Made by a program: the position numbers and the translations under genes. This document shows, one piece after another, positions 10,530-21,089 of a stretch of DNA of 64,000 bases (position 1 is the first letter of the stretch; each line of letters begins with the position of its first letter). The notes under the pieces are model-generated. The model did not search any database and was not told the DNA's origin. It saw nothing but the letters and a program-made list of their open reading frames with translations. Location: positions 14,734,501-14,798,500 of the forward strand of contig NW_018343982.1 of assembly GCF_002099425.1 (NCBI RefSeq). The letters are read 5' to 3'. This DNA comes from Phascolarctos cinereus (lineage: Eukaryota > Chordata > Mammalia > Diprotodontia > Phascolarctidae).

Positions 10530-11600
10530 AAGAGGGAGATGAAGGACAGCTAGTGAAAATGCTGGGAGTCAGGAGATACAAAGTGTGCAGCACCTAGTAG
10601 TACAACTTCTCTAAGTCATGCTACTTTGTCTCTAAACACAGTTCTAGAGCTCTCTTGTTCCAGAAGTAAAGGTGAGTTCCATGATGCCCATGAATTCCAT
10701 CAAAGCAACTCATCGTCAAAGCAACAGATTCCTCTGGATTGGCCTCAGTCTTGACACGTAGCAGTTTGCACATATGGACCAAGTACAAATTCCTGGGGAA
10801 ACCCACTGGCGAGCACAATAGAAGGCAGGGTTGTGTCTCTTATATAGATTTTGAAAAACATTATATTTCCATCTTTCCCATTGGTTATGGAAGATCTATT
10901 ATTTCAGTGGTCTGAGAGGAGAATGCAGTATTAATTGTGCCAAGGCTAGTTATAGCTCAAACATCTTCTTCTACATAAAGCCTTTCATTGGAAGCGAGAA
11001 GCATCAGATCATAGCCAACATTTTTCTTTTAAATGACAAGAAATCATTTTGCTCAATTGAAGAGGAGTGGAATGGTGTCACCTATGCAAACTATGTAAGG
11101 GGAGAGAATGCAAGATGAGCCCTATAACCAAGAAGAAAGTGAGAAAGCTGGAAGACCAGAATGAGTACTAGGCACAGTGTTATTATGCTCCTTATTCAAT
11201 GCTAGTGCATTTTCATAAGGCTTTTACAAGAAGTGGTAGTTTAGGAAAAAATGGTGACACTTTTAAAAACTCATTTTCTAAAACATCTCCAGAGGAACCA
11301 GGTTGAAAGGGGTGGTGTCAGTCTAGGGTTGAGTTAACCGCACAGTGATGAGGTTTAGAGGTAATGAGCTTTACCTGGGAGGGGCATCTTATGGAGACCT
11401 TGACTGACGCCACCTCCTGTCCAGTTGGTGTAGAAGGCTGGAGGGTAGATTAGTACACTCCTCTCCACACCTTCTTTATAGAGGCCAGGAAATAGACTTG
11501 GCTCAGTCCACTTTGTATCTGTTGCCCTGTCTGGTTTCAACTACATGAAACAAGATTGGAGGGGGCGGGGCATAGAGTGGAGGTGGCATATCCCTTTCCT
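10530..11600. other. Unassigned sequence, no supported feature
   Basis: Nothing I can assign. A 61-codon frame at 11355-11540 (minus) has no known similarity. Confidence 0.45.
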
Positions 11601-11609
11601 GCCTCCTTT

Positions 11610-11725
11610 TATGTATTGTCTCTTCCTTTACATTGTGAGTCCCTTGAGGGAAGGGACTGTCTTTTTATTAATTGCAATGCCCAGCATGTAGTAGGCACTT
11701 AATAAATGTTTATTGGATTAGAACC
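11610..11725 (+). repeat. L2 3' terminus
   Basis: GAGTCCCTTGAGGGAAGGGAC, a CCCAGCATGTAGTAGGCACTT block, then AATAAATGTTTATTGG. Confidence 0.8.
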
Positions 11726-11729
11726 TTGA

Positions 11730-12745
11730 AAGGCCAAATCTAAGGGAGTGAATTATCAAAGGTGCCTTCAGACTTTCCCAGGCCCACATTTGTTATGTAT
11801 TTTAATGTTTTTCTATACTGGGGAAACCAATGAATCATGAATCCAGTAATGGATCATTTCAGGCTATTTTGTCAGTATATTCAGCATCAGGCCTATGCAA
11901 AACAGGCTTATTCCTAATTCTAACACAAAACCTATTCACAGCAAAAGTGGAATGTGTAATTGTGTTGTCTATGATGTGGGAAAACTCTTAACAATTACCT
12001 TTAAGTTATTGTTTTAATTTTTGCCTTTGTTTCCTAGCTGCTTTATCCAGTGTCTTGTACATACTTAATAGTTTGTTACATGAATGAATGAATACAGCTC
12101 AAATATCTTGGCTCTGTGGTTTCTTTGAAATAAATCATTACTTTAGAGTGCCTGGAGAGATTGCTACAATCTCAGCTTATTTCCCCTTGTGTATATTTCT
12201 GTTACTCAGGGCCTTTTCCAAACAGATCATAATTTCCCTTCCAGGGCCCAAATAAAGGTAGCCCAGTATATTAGAAGCCAAACTCCAGTTCACAGATTTT
12301 GGCATAACAAAATATTAGAGCTGAAAGAGACCTAGTTATTCTCTTGTTCATCTTTCCCTCTACTCCATCCCCATTTCAATTTCTCCCAATCAATAACTAT
12401 TCTCCTGGAGATCATATGAGATTAGCTTTTATATCTAAGGGTTTCTCTCTGGGTTCTCAGGCAAAGGGCCAGTTCTCCCACTGAATAATAATGGTGCCCT
12501 CACCAAGGGAGGCTGAGCAAATTCCCATTCTAATTTCTTAAGCTGGCCTGCATATTACTGTCAAAAGTATGGGTTCCTTGTATAACTCACTAACAAATGA
12601 CCTTCTGCCCCCTGGAGATAGCCAGAACCTGTTCTTCAGGCTCTCTATAACCATTGGTGAACCATTACCCATATCTGCCCTTTCCTAATTCAAGATGCTG
12701 AAAATAGCCCATACTAGGTACTTAATAAAAAGCTTACAGATTGAT
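11730..12745. other. Unassigned sequence with faint SINE relics
   Basis: A weak MIR3-like start (AAAATATTAGAGCTGAAAGAG at about 12307) is the only repeat-like signal. No gene evidence. Confidence 0.4.
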
Positions 12746-12749
12746 AATA

Positions 12750-13070
12750 AATAAAATGAATAATATCTAATATTTACATAGCATTTTAAAGTTTATAAAG
12801 TACTTTACATATGTGTGTATATATTATCTTTATATATATATGTGTGTGTGTATGTGTGTGCTTGTACACATGTATGTGTGTGTTTACCCATTTGATCTTC
12901 ACCAAGCCCTGTGAGGTAGGTGCTGTTATTATCCTCATTTTACAGATGATGAAACTGAGGCTGAGATGGATTAAATGATTTGTGCAGGATCACTTGGCCA
13001 AGAAATTCTAAGGCAATATTCAAACTCAAATTGTCCTGACTCCAATTCCAATGATTCCACTATCCTACCT
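12750..13070 (-). repeat. MIR-type SINE with internal TG/TA microsatellite
   Basis: Antisense MIR: TATTTACATAGCATTTTAAAG, then an expanded TATATG/TGTG tract (about 12812-12890), then CCTGTGAGGTAGGTGCTGTT, TTTTACAGATGATGAAACTG and the TCACTTGGCCAAG segment. The expansion lies inside the SINE, as a later event. Confidence 0.8.
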
Positions 13071-13084
13071 AAGTGCCTTGTGAT

Positions 13085-13215
13085 AGAATATAAGTCCCTT
13101 GAGCATAGAGGTTGTTTCTTTTTTTTCCCCTTTTTTGAGGGGTCTTTTTATCATCTCCTAGTAATGACCATTCCTGGTGCTTTCTAGGCACTTAATAAAT
13201 TCTTGATTAATTGAA
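13085..13215 (+). repeat. L2 3' terminus (diverged)
   Basis: ATAAGTCCCTTGAGCATAGAG, a T-rich insert, then TTTCTAGGCACTTAATAAATTC. Confidence 0.6.
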
Positions 13216-14340
13216 TATTTGTCATATTATTCCATTTTCATCAGCCATCAAGGCTCTCTACTTTGGTCATTTCTCCTTAGTGATTTCATCCAATGGGTTG
13301 ATTGTAGCCTTTTTTGAAGAAGTTTATCCCAGAACTTTTTCAAGACAAGATGTCAAAGCTCAGTTGATGGGCAACAAGGAGCACTGGTCATTCTGACCTG
13401 TCAAGGAGGTCACTGGTTTGCAGAAGCCCCACCATAAACCAGATATTTGAGAGGAATCTCAGCAGGAGAAGCGAGGGTCTGTAAACAATGGAAGCTACAT
13501 CTTTTCTTGCTATGGCCTTGTGATAGGGACAAAATTTTATGCAGGAAACAGGGGAAAGGGTGACACTCTGAGAAGGATGCCATTCTTTTTATTTTATTTT
13601 ATTTTATTTCATTTCACAAAATGCAAGAAATAAAATATGCTGAAAATGAGTGGGTGCTAATAGGATCTCCAATGCAGCAGGCCTAGACAAGTGATTCCAA
13701 ATAAATTTGAGGTTTCCCACACACCTAGGAATTGATTACAAGTTAGAAACAATGATGGCCAGCCAAGTATTAATAAGAAAAGCTGTATTTTACTAAATGA
13801 GAAAAAAGAGACCCTTTCACAGCACTTAAAACAAATTCCTGTTGATTTTCCTGTTTATCTTTTTTTTTTCTGGACCTAGAGGAAGGGAGAATATTATTCT
13901 ACTGAGTTACCTAAGTGCTTACATTCTCAACCACAAGAGTCTCTTTGTTCTTCAGCTCACTCTGTGAGGGTAATTAATAAAACAGCTTCCTACTCCATGT
14001 GACATGCCTCTGCTACCCTCTGTTCTGTGGCGTGGGCAGGAAACCCACAGCTTTGCTCTGTTAGTGCAGCTGCCCCTGCTCTGCCTTTATCCCCTTCCCT
14101 CAGTGAGGCTGGATCAGCAGATCTTCCCCAAACTCCAGCTGCCAGAATCTTACAGACCATGGCATATCTACACCATGAGGGCCAATCTTTGAAATTCTAT
14201 CTTTAATCTCTTCCTGTTCGTCTTAGAGGCTATTAGGCAACTAAAGTCTTGTAAGGAAGTAGATAGATGGTATATAGCAAATCTGACAGCAGCATCGAAA
14301 GTCAGCCAGGGGAGGACAGGGTCAGCTCTCTGTATAACCT
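13215..14340. other. Unassigned sequence
   Basis: No gene or nameable repeat apart from a (TTTTA)n run at 13587-13616. Confidence 0.45.
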
Positions 14341-14344
14341 GAAA

Positions 14345-14740
14345 TGCCATGGGATATGGTGGAAAGAATGCTGGCCCTGATCTCTGGGTTCAAATCCTGT
14401 TGTTCAGTCACATCCAACTCTTTGTGACCCTTTTTTGGGATGTTCTTGGCAAAAACACAGAGTAGTTTGCCATTTCCTTCTCCAGCTTATTTTAAAGGAG
14501 AGGAAACTGAGACAAACAGGGTTAAGTAACTTACCCAGGGTCACACAGCTAGTAAGAGTCTGAGGCTGGATTTGAACTCAGGTCTTCCTGACTCTAGGCC
14601 TGGCTTCCTAGCTACTGTGTTATCCAACTGCCCAAATCCTGGCTCTTAAATTTACTACCTGTGTGTCCTTATTTGTGAAATAGAGTAGATGACTTCTAAG
14701 ATCCTTTCCAGCTTTAAACTTATGATTTCTCTAGTCTTCA
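14345..14740 (+). repeat. MIR3-type SINE split by a younger SINE
   Basis: The left part (GGTGGAAAGAATGCTGGCCC to GGGTTCAAATCCTG) and right part (GGCTCTTAAATTTACTACCT, then GATGACTTCTAAGATCCTTTCC) make one MIR3 when the insert at 14400-14632 is removed. Confidence 0.85.
14400..14632 (-). repeat. MAR1/WSINE1-type SINE inserted in MIR3
   Basis: Begins TTGTTCAGTCACATCC and ends GTGTTATCCAACTGCC. It is flanked by a perfect 9-bp TSD, CAAATCCTG, at 14391-14399 and 14633-14641. Confidence 0.92.
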
Positions 14741-15364
14741 GTTTCCTTGTGAGTAGAATCAAGGACCTGGATCTCTGCTGGTACCTTGGACCTTTCCAGC
14801 TCTGACATTTTATGTTATATATAAGGCTCACAATTTACCTTTCACTAGGTGGCATTTACACTGCCCGTTGTACTCCCTAGCCAGGGATGTGTGCTCACTG
14901 GAGCTTTCTCATCACAGGCCACTTTGGAGGAAAGGAACAGTAGGAATTAAAAAAAAAAACATTTTCCAAAAGTTTTACAAACTTGATATAAATAAAACCA
15001 GATCAATACACAAAGTACAAAACTCTTGTCTCAAACCTTTAGTCTTTAACAAGGAAGAACCAAATGAATTAGCAAATAACAAATCAGCAAACAAAATGCT
15101 TTAAGTGGTAGGAATTTACTAACTCATCTGGGCACTGTTTTTACAGGTTGGCTCCCCTACTGTCCTTTACATAGTGCTGAATTGCACATTCTTACACCAA
15201 ATTCATTGGTACCTATCTGTTGGGATGGAAAAGGGCAGCATTGGCTGTGAAGGAGCCATCCTTAAGAGTTAGGCCTTGTTAATATCCCAATCCCAGCTCT
15301 CTTTAGTCATTAGCCCAGACCTTCTCTTGGGTTCCAAGACTGTTCTTTTTCATTATTTTCTAAA

Positions 15365-15500
15365 TGCTAACTTTTAAAAAGTTATTTATTTTATTTTTAG
15401 TTTATGAAATAACGCAAACATTTCCATAACATAGTAGAATTTTTAAAAAGAACATAAAACTGCAAATCCTTTATGTACAACTGATCACTGGATCTCTACT
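15365..15500 (-). repeat. L1 3'-end fragment
   Basis: TTATGAAATAACGCAAACATT, CCATAACATAGTAGAATTTT and CAAATCCTTTATGTACAACTG match, in order, the clearer antisense L1 end at 19.85-20.26 kb. Confidence 0.65.
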
Positions 15501-15524
15501 CAAGATACCATATAGACTTTTTAC

Positions 15525-15660
15525 TAACAGAATTATAGATTTAAAGCTGGAAGGGACCTTAGAGCTCATCTAGTCTAATCCACTCAATGCATAGGTGGTA
15601 GAACTAAGCCTTAGAGAAATTCATTGACATGACCAAAGTTACACAGCTGTCCTTTCCATC
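15525..15660 (-). repeat. MIR3-type SINE fragment
   Basis: CTGGAAGGGACCTTAGAGCT, CATCTAGTCTAATCCA and GTTACACAGCTGTCC: antisense MIR3 end and core. Confidence 0.7.
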
Positions 15661-15749
15661 TCTGTGCTCCTGTGATCTTAGGATTTGGTGCAACTGATCT
15701 GACTCCTGAATGCCTGACCTGACTCCTTTTATTACTGCCATCATACCTT

Positions 15750-15990
15750 AAGTGAGATGGCTAGGTGGTCTACTGATCAAGCACTGGACCTGGAGTCATG
15801 AAGGCTTAAGTTCAAAGCCTGCCTCAGACTCTTATTAACTGTGTGATCCTGGGAAAGTCTGTTAAACTTGTGTTTGCCCCAGTTCCCTCATCTCTAAAAT
15901 AGGAAAAATAATAATGCCTACCTCCCAGAGTTACTGTGAGAATCAAATGAGATAACATTTGTAAACCACTTTGCTTCTTATTTTTGCCTT
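15750..15990 (+). repeat. THER-1/MIR-type SINE
   Basis: GATGGCTAGGTGGTCTAC head, GAGTCATGAAGGCTTAAG, CCTCATCTCTAAAATAGG core, GTGAGAATCAAATGAGATAA tail. Confidence 0.8.
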
Positions 15991-15993
15991 GGT

Positions 15994-16226
15994 GGGCAGC
16001 TAGATGGCACAGTGGATAGAGTGCAGGGCCTGCATTTGTCTCCCAGAGTTCAAATCTGGCCTCAGACAGATGTAGCAGTGTGACCCTAAGCAAGTCACTT
16101 AACCCTGTTTGCCTCAGTTTCCTCATCTGTAAAATGAGCTGGCGAAGGAAATGGCCAACCACGCTGATATCTTTGCCAAGAAAACCCCAAAGAGGTCACA
16201 AAAAGTTAGCCATGACTGAGTAATTA
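15994..16226 (+). repeat. MAR1/WSINE1-type SINE
   Basis: GGGCAGCTAGATGGCACAG head through GATATCTTTGCCAAGAAAAC tail. A 7-bp TSD, CCTTGGT, lies at 15987-15993 and 16227-16233. It interrupts the 3' edge of the MIR-type SINE to its left. Confidence 0.9.
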
Positions 16227-16234
16227 CCTTGGTA

Positions 16235-17320
16235 CCAAGTTCTAGCACTTTACTTTCTTATTTTCTTCTTACCTTAACTGTTAGATACTTCACACCCCAA
16301 GAGCACATTTTCTAAGATTTGTTCACAAGAGAAAAAAAATATACAAATTCAGAAATAATACAATAGGGCAAAGTAATTAGACATGCAAATGTTCCATTCT
16401 GGAGTTCCCATTGTTAATATGTGACTTGAGCCATTGTCTTGTGTCTATTATACTAACAGAACAGTCAGAAACTACAAATCAAATTACAAAGTATTTAATT
16501 GTGACAACAACTAAGTAACAGGTGAAAGCCAAGCAATAGAATTATTTCCCCCTAGTAGTTAAATGAGTACAATGTACCACAGACACTTGTGCCAATGGAA
16601 AAGGATTTAGGGCCTCCTCTCCAAGCAAATCTCCAGAAAATTCAGGCTCTGAGGCAAAGGGAGATTTGTCTAAGTCCTTGGAGATCTATCTCCCAGACTC
16701 TAGCTATGTCTTAATGATTCTTGTCTTTGCTTCCTTCAGCTGCTGTGTCCTGCATCCAAGCTGGTGGAGGCTCGGTAGCTTGTCACTGAGCTGCAGCACT
16801 CCATCTCTGTAGCTGTCATCAGCTGAAGGTGCTATTGCTATTTTCTGTGTAGCTACCATGAGCTAACAATCCCCTAACCCCAGGTCTTTCCTGCTTCTTG
16901 CTCAGGGAAGTGTCATGGCTCTTGAAGAGTAAGAACTACTGGGTCAATATGCCTAGGAGCTAGTCAACATATTCTTATCTCTATTGTTAATGAATCTCAC
17001 AGACTCTCTCTAGCTAGTATAGGAAAGAGCCTCTCAGGCAGCTATCAGACTTCATTGCCTTGCCTTTATCTGTGGAAGGTCCCTAGCTCTTACTTCTGTC
17101 AGAGTTAGGTTAATTGATTTGCATTCACCTCTTCCTTGCCTCAGAACATACACAAAGTACTTCCCACATATCTGTTGCTGAACTTCTCTGAGGGTGGAGA
17201 TAAAGATTTGTACCCCTTTCCATTTGTCTCTATTCTTTCCAGTAACTAGCACCCAGATATGTAAATTGATTCGAAGCTCTTATAAACTTCAAGAAGACAC
17301 TACAAAAACGGAAAGGGAAT
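16235..17320. other. Unassigned sequence, no supported feature
   Basis: No recognisable repeat, exon or RNA gene. Confidence 0.45.
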
Positions 17321-17324
17321 GTGC

Positions 17325-17445
17325 AAAGCTGGTCCCTTGAGAGCAGGGACTTTTTTTTTTTGCTTGTCTTTGTATTTTCAGCACTTAGCAGTGTCTGACA
17401 CACAGTAGGCGCATAATAAATGCTTAATAAATTGCCTTGACAGCA
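17325..17445 (+). repeat. L2 3' terminus
   Basis: CCCTTGAGAGCAGGGAC, then a T run, TTTTCAGCACTTAGCAGTG, and CATAATAAATGCTTAATAAA. Confidence 0.8.
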
Positions 17446-17484
17446 TTCCTGCCGTCATGGTAAAGCCCAAGCCTCCCTTATATA

Positions 17485-17565
17485 TACAGGCTGTCCCCAA
17501 AATCTTAGTGTGGTTTAAAGCATTAATAGCTTAAACGTGCACTAAGACTTTGGGGACAGCCTGTA
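17485..17565. mobile_element. Palindromic mariner-like MITE, 81 bp, with TA target duplications
   Basis: The left arm starts TACAGGCTGTCCCCAAAATC. The right arm read in reverse complement starts TACAGGCTGTCCCCAAAGTC. The arms pair for about 37 bases each with about five mismatches, around a short ATTAATA centre. TA flanks both ends (17483-17484 and 17566-17567). Size, palindrome and TA duplication fit a non-autonomous Tc1/mariner element like primate MADE1. No coding capacity. High arm similarity suggests it is not very old, or that pairing bias kept the arms alike. Confidence 0.88.
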
Positions 17566-17886
17566 TAAAGGGAAAATATTCAGCCTCACACTGGATGGTC
17601 CTTGAGCTTTCTAATCTAATCCTTAAATTTCCAGAGGGATAACTTGTCTTGTAATTGCCTCTGTGTGTAGAACATCCAGTTTTCTCATGGCTCTAAAAGT
17701 GAATGGTGGAGTTTTCTCCAGAACATTCCCATACCAATTTGGGGTTTACCAACCTGAGTTCTTTCAGTGGAAATCATTTATCTTTCTACACTCTCAGGCT
17801 CAGCCTCAGCTAATCAGAATTTTCTAATTTTCTGGTGGGTTTTTAGCTCACTGTCCTACTTACTGACTAGTATATAGTTCCTAGAC

Positions 17887-17985
17887 CAGGAGTGGGAAAC
17901 CCATGGCCTCGAGGCTACATGTGGTCCTCTAGGTCCTCAAGTGCAGCCCTTTGACTGGATCCAAACGTCATAGAATTTGGCGTAG
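17887..17985 (+). mobile_element. hAT (Charlie-like) element, one end only
   Basis: CAGGAGTGGGAAACCCATGG, GCCTCGAGGCTACATGTGG, AGGTCCTCAAGTGCAGCCC and TTTGACTGGATCCAAAC resemble the terminal inverted repeat and subterminal part of hAT-Charlie non-autonomous elements. The opposite end is not seen. Confidence 0.6.
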
Positions 17986-18254
17986 AGGCAGCAGGTGGGA
18001 TCCCCATCCCAGTCCTAGACTCAAGGGAAAGATAAGAAAATATAAAAATATATAGTGTTCCTATCACCTTAAATATAGAATTTAACACCCCTTCAAAAGT
18101 AAAGTCATAAAGACAAATCCCCCCCAAAAGTTATAAAGATAAATTCACAGGCTCTGGCTGGGTATGAGGTTGCCTCTGGTGTGGGACAGGGAGGCTGGCA
18201 CACAGGAGACTTTTGTCACTTGCAGGAGATGCATATCAGAATCATTGAAGGCAG

Positions 18255-18410
18255 GAGGGTCATTTTTTGGCAGGAGATAAGTCTAGACAATCAATAACAG
18301 TAAATCAAGCCCAGATTTATAGCAATGGCTGATTTTGAGGTGTAAATGCTCATTCTCAAAATTTATAATGCGCAGGAGCCATTTAGAGCTGACTCCAGCA
18401 CCATCCCCTC
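18255..18410 (+). repeat. Unassigned interspersed repeat, copy E (partial)
   Basis: AAGTCTAGACAATCAATAAC, TAAATCAAGCCCAGATTTAT, GGTGTAAATGCTCATTCTC and GCTGACTCCAGCACC align in order with copies C (41.7 kb) and D (48.3 kb). Confidence 0.7.
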
Positions 18411-18424
18411 CCTACCCCCAAATA

Positions 18425-18560
18425 CTTTAGGGATCTTCTAGGTTAACACTGTCATCTTGCCGATGAGAAAACCCAGGCCAGAAGTGAGGGGAAGTAATTT
18501 GCTGAAGGCCATCTAGGTAATAAGTTGCATATGAAGGAAGAGCTTTAAGTCCTTAAAACT
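18425..18560 (-). repeat. MIR-family SINE fragment
   Basis: GATGAGAAAACCCAGGCCAG followed by GAAGTAATTTGCTGAAGGCC: an antisense MIR/MIR3 core, weak. Confidence 0.5.
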
Positions 18561-19009
18561 CCCAATCTTGTGTACTTGTGTACTGCCCTGTGGTAGCAGA
18601 AGTGGAAAAGCAGGCCTGGCTTAAAAGCCTGCAGATGCTCCCAAGTTAACTGGCCAGGACACATTGCCAGCTTCTCTACAATTGCCCAAGACTCCTTTTT
18701 TTGGCCAGCCCATTTTCCTGTCTTGCTGCCTTACTCCTTCGGCTATGGCTCTGTTTTCCATTTTGTGTCTTTGTTTTCATACTCTGTTTTGGTTGCCCCT
18801 CTTTATTTACTAGAGAGAACCCCAGCTCTGACCTCTCTCCCACTTACTGTCAGCCCACTCTTCCTGGACCCTTGTACCATACCAAGTTAATTCCAGTGGC
18901 ATGCTGAAAGACCCTCAGTCATCTCACTCTGCTGGCCCTACTCCTGGCCCAAACCCTGAAGTCAGGCTGGACATTGGGTAGACTGGACATCATGAATATT
19001 TGTCATGTT

Positions 19010-19275
19010 AAAACAATCAATCAACATTTATTAAACACCTTATATGTGCTTGGCACAGTGTCAAGATCTGAGGATCTGAAGACAGTAATAAAACAGTACC
19101 ATCTCTAAGTAACTTACGTCATATTAGGGGAGATCAATAAAAACAAAATAAATACAAAGTAGTGTGGAGGAAAAAATAGCTATGAATAGCAACTGGGGAG
19201 GATCAATAAAGGCCTCATATAAACAGAGATGTTTTGACCTGAGCTTTGAAAGAAAGGAGGGATCCAAAGAGATGG
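19010..19275 (-). repeat. L2 3'-end fragment
   Basis: CATTTATTAAACACCTTATAT, TGCTTGGCACAGTGTCAAG, AGTAACTTACGTCATATTAGG, GGCCTCATATAAACAGAGAT and TTGACCTGAGCTTTGAAAG follow the antisense L2 order. Confidence 0.75.
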
Positions 19276-19321
19276 AAGTGATTAAGCTTGTTCTGTCCGA
19301 TTCTAGAGGGCAGAAATAGGA

Positions 19322-19528
19322 GCAGTGAGTGGAAATCGGAGACAGGTTCTGCTGAAGGTTATAAAAACCTTCCTAACAGAGCTATGGAAAGTGGAATGGG
19401 CTATCTCTACAGATATTAGTGGCCTATCTCTAGAGGTCTTTAAATGGAAACTAGATAATCACTTCTCAGGGCTGTTTCCTAGGCGATTCCCAGTTGGGCA
19501 TGGATTAGACTGGATTGTCTCCAGGAAA
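19322..19528 (+). repeat. L3/CR1-type LINE 3' end
   Basis: AACCTTCCTAACAGAGCTAT, GGAAAGTGGAATGGGCTATC, TAGAGGTCTTTAAATGGAAAC, AGATAATCACTTCTCAGGGC and ATGGATTAGACTGGATTG follow the sense L3 terminal region. Confidence 0.8.
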
Positions 19529-19529
19529 A

Positions 19530-19735
19530 GGCATCATGGTTAGAAAGACCAGGGTTTGAAGCTTGCCTCAGATATTTACTATCTCTGTGACCTTGGGCAG
19601 TCATTTAACTTTTGTCTGCCTGCTTTTCTTCATCTGTAAATGGAGATCATAATAGGGCCAAATTGCCAGAGTTTGTTGTGAGGATCAAATGAGATAATGC
19701 AAATGCAACTCTTTGCATACCTTAAAGGACTCTCC
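19530..19735 (+). repeat. MIR-family SINE
   Basis: GCTTGCCTCAGATATTTAC, TGTGACCTTGGGCAGTCATT, TTCATCTGTAAATGGAGATC and GAGGATCAAATGAGATAATG. Confidence 0.75.
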
Positions 19736-19844
19736 AGTTATCTGAGGGCCCTTTTAACTCTGATTTGCAAATAGTGAATCAGGAGTTTCCCAGAACTCTA
19801 GTTGAAGATCTTCAACTTGAAATTGAAGACACCACTTCATTAAT

Positions 19845-20260
19845 TTATTATTTATTTTTAAATTTTTATGTATTTTATTTCTTAATTTATGAAATATAAC
19901 AAGCATTTCCATAATATAGTAGAATAAAAAAAGATGATTGCATATGAAGCTACAAATCTATTATGTACAGCTTGCTATTCCTTTTAAATATATAATGAAG
20001 TTATCATACAAATTTCTTTTTTTCTTCCCTCCTTCCAGAGATGACTACTATTAAACACGAATATGTATGTATATATATGTAAATATATATGTATATATAT
20101 ATATATATATATATGCATGTATATAAAATCATCCTATACATACTTTATTTATCAGTTCTTTCTCTGGATGCAGATAGTGTTTTCCTTCATATGTCCTTTG
20201 TAGTTAATTTGGGTATTTATAATAGTCATAATGACTTAGTCACTCAAAGTTGTGCTTAAA
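19845..20260 (-). mobile_element. L1 3' end with embedded TA microsatellite
   Basis: Antisense L1 3' UTR (TGAAATATAACAAGCATTTC, CTATTATGTACAGCTTGCT) runs to the ORF2-proximal CAGTTCTTTCTCTGGATGC segment. The latter also occurs in the L1s at 43.3 and 47.0 kb. A TATATG tract at 20061-20124 lies within it. Confidence 0.75.
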
Positions 20261-20737
20261 ACTATTAATTTATTAAAAAAGCACTTATTAAGTGCCTACT
20301 ATATGGGATGTGAACTCAGTCTTTATCTGCAGAGAGAATCTGTTATAGACAACTCAATGTCAGGGAGAGTCAGGGCGAGAGCTAGGGTGCCTAGGTTCTA
20401 CTCTGCCCTTAACTCTGATTTATAGTATTTTTCACTAAGATAGGATTGAAGCTCTTAAGTTGCATGCTGCTGTGTTAAAGGCAAACTACAGCAAGAAATC
20501 TACAAGAGCTATATTAGAATATACTTTGTACATACAAGTGTTCAATGGACTCTTTGGTTAATGGTGATTGCTTGCTAAAATAACTCCAGAGTCCAGACTA
20601 TAAGGTCAATACCACAGTGTTAGGTCAACTGGCTACCTGTAGCATTAACCTGAAACACACTGCCATTCATAGATACAACTTGGAAAGACACTGAAATAGC
20701 TTCAGTTACTGGGATAAACACAGATGTCTTCTATAGG

Positions 20738-20945
20738 AAGAATATCTTAAGGTTGGAAAGCATTATACAACTTTCCCGTATTTTCACATGTATTATCTCA
20801 GTTTATCTTTACAAGGACTCTGGGAGACAAGGGCAAGAATTAGCATCCCCATTTTACAGATTAAGAACCAGAAACTGAGTGACTTGACCAGGGTCACACA
20901 GTTAGTCTGAGGTAGGAGTGGAGCTGGAACCTCAGTGTCCTGGTG
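20738..20945 (-). repeat. MIR-family SINE
   Basis: GGTTGGAAAGCATTATACAA, CCCCATTTTACAGATTAAG, GACTTGACCAGGGTCACACA: antisense MIR. Confidence 0.75.
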
Positions 20946-21089
20946 AATTAAAAAAAAAATGAATGAAAAAATATTTAAGCACTTCAGGTACCCTTGAACC
21001 ATGCTAACAGTTATGGGTACAACTACAAAGAGCAAGACCATTTTTTCTCTCAAGAACTCATACTCTAATTGGAAAAAATGTCACATAGA

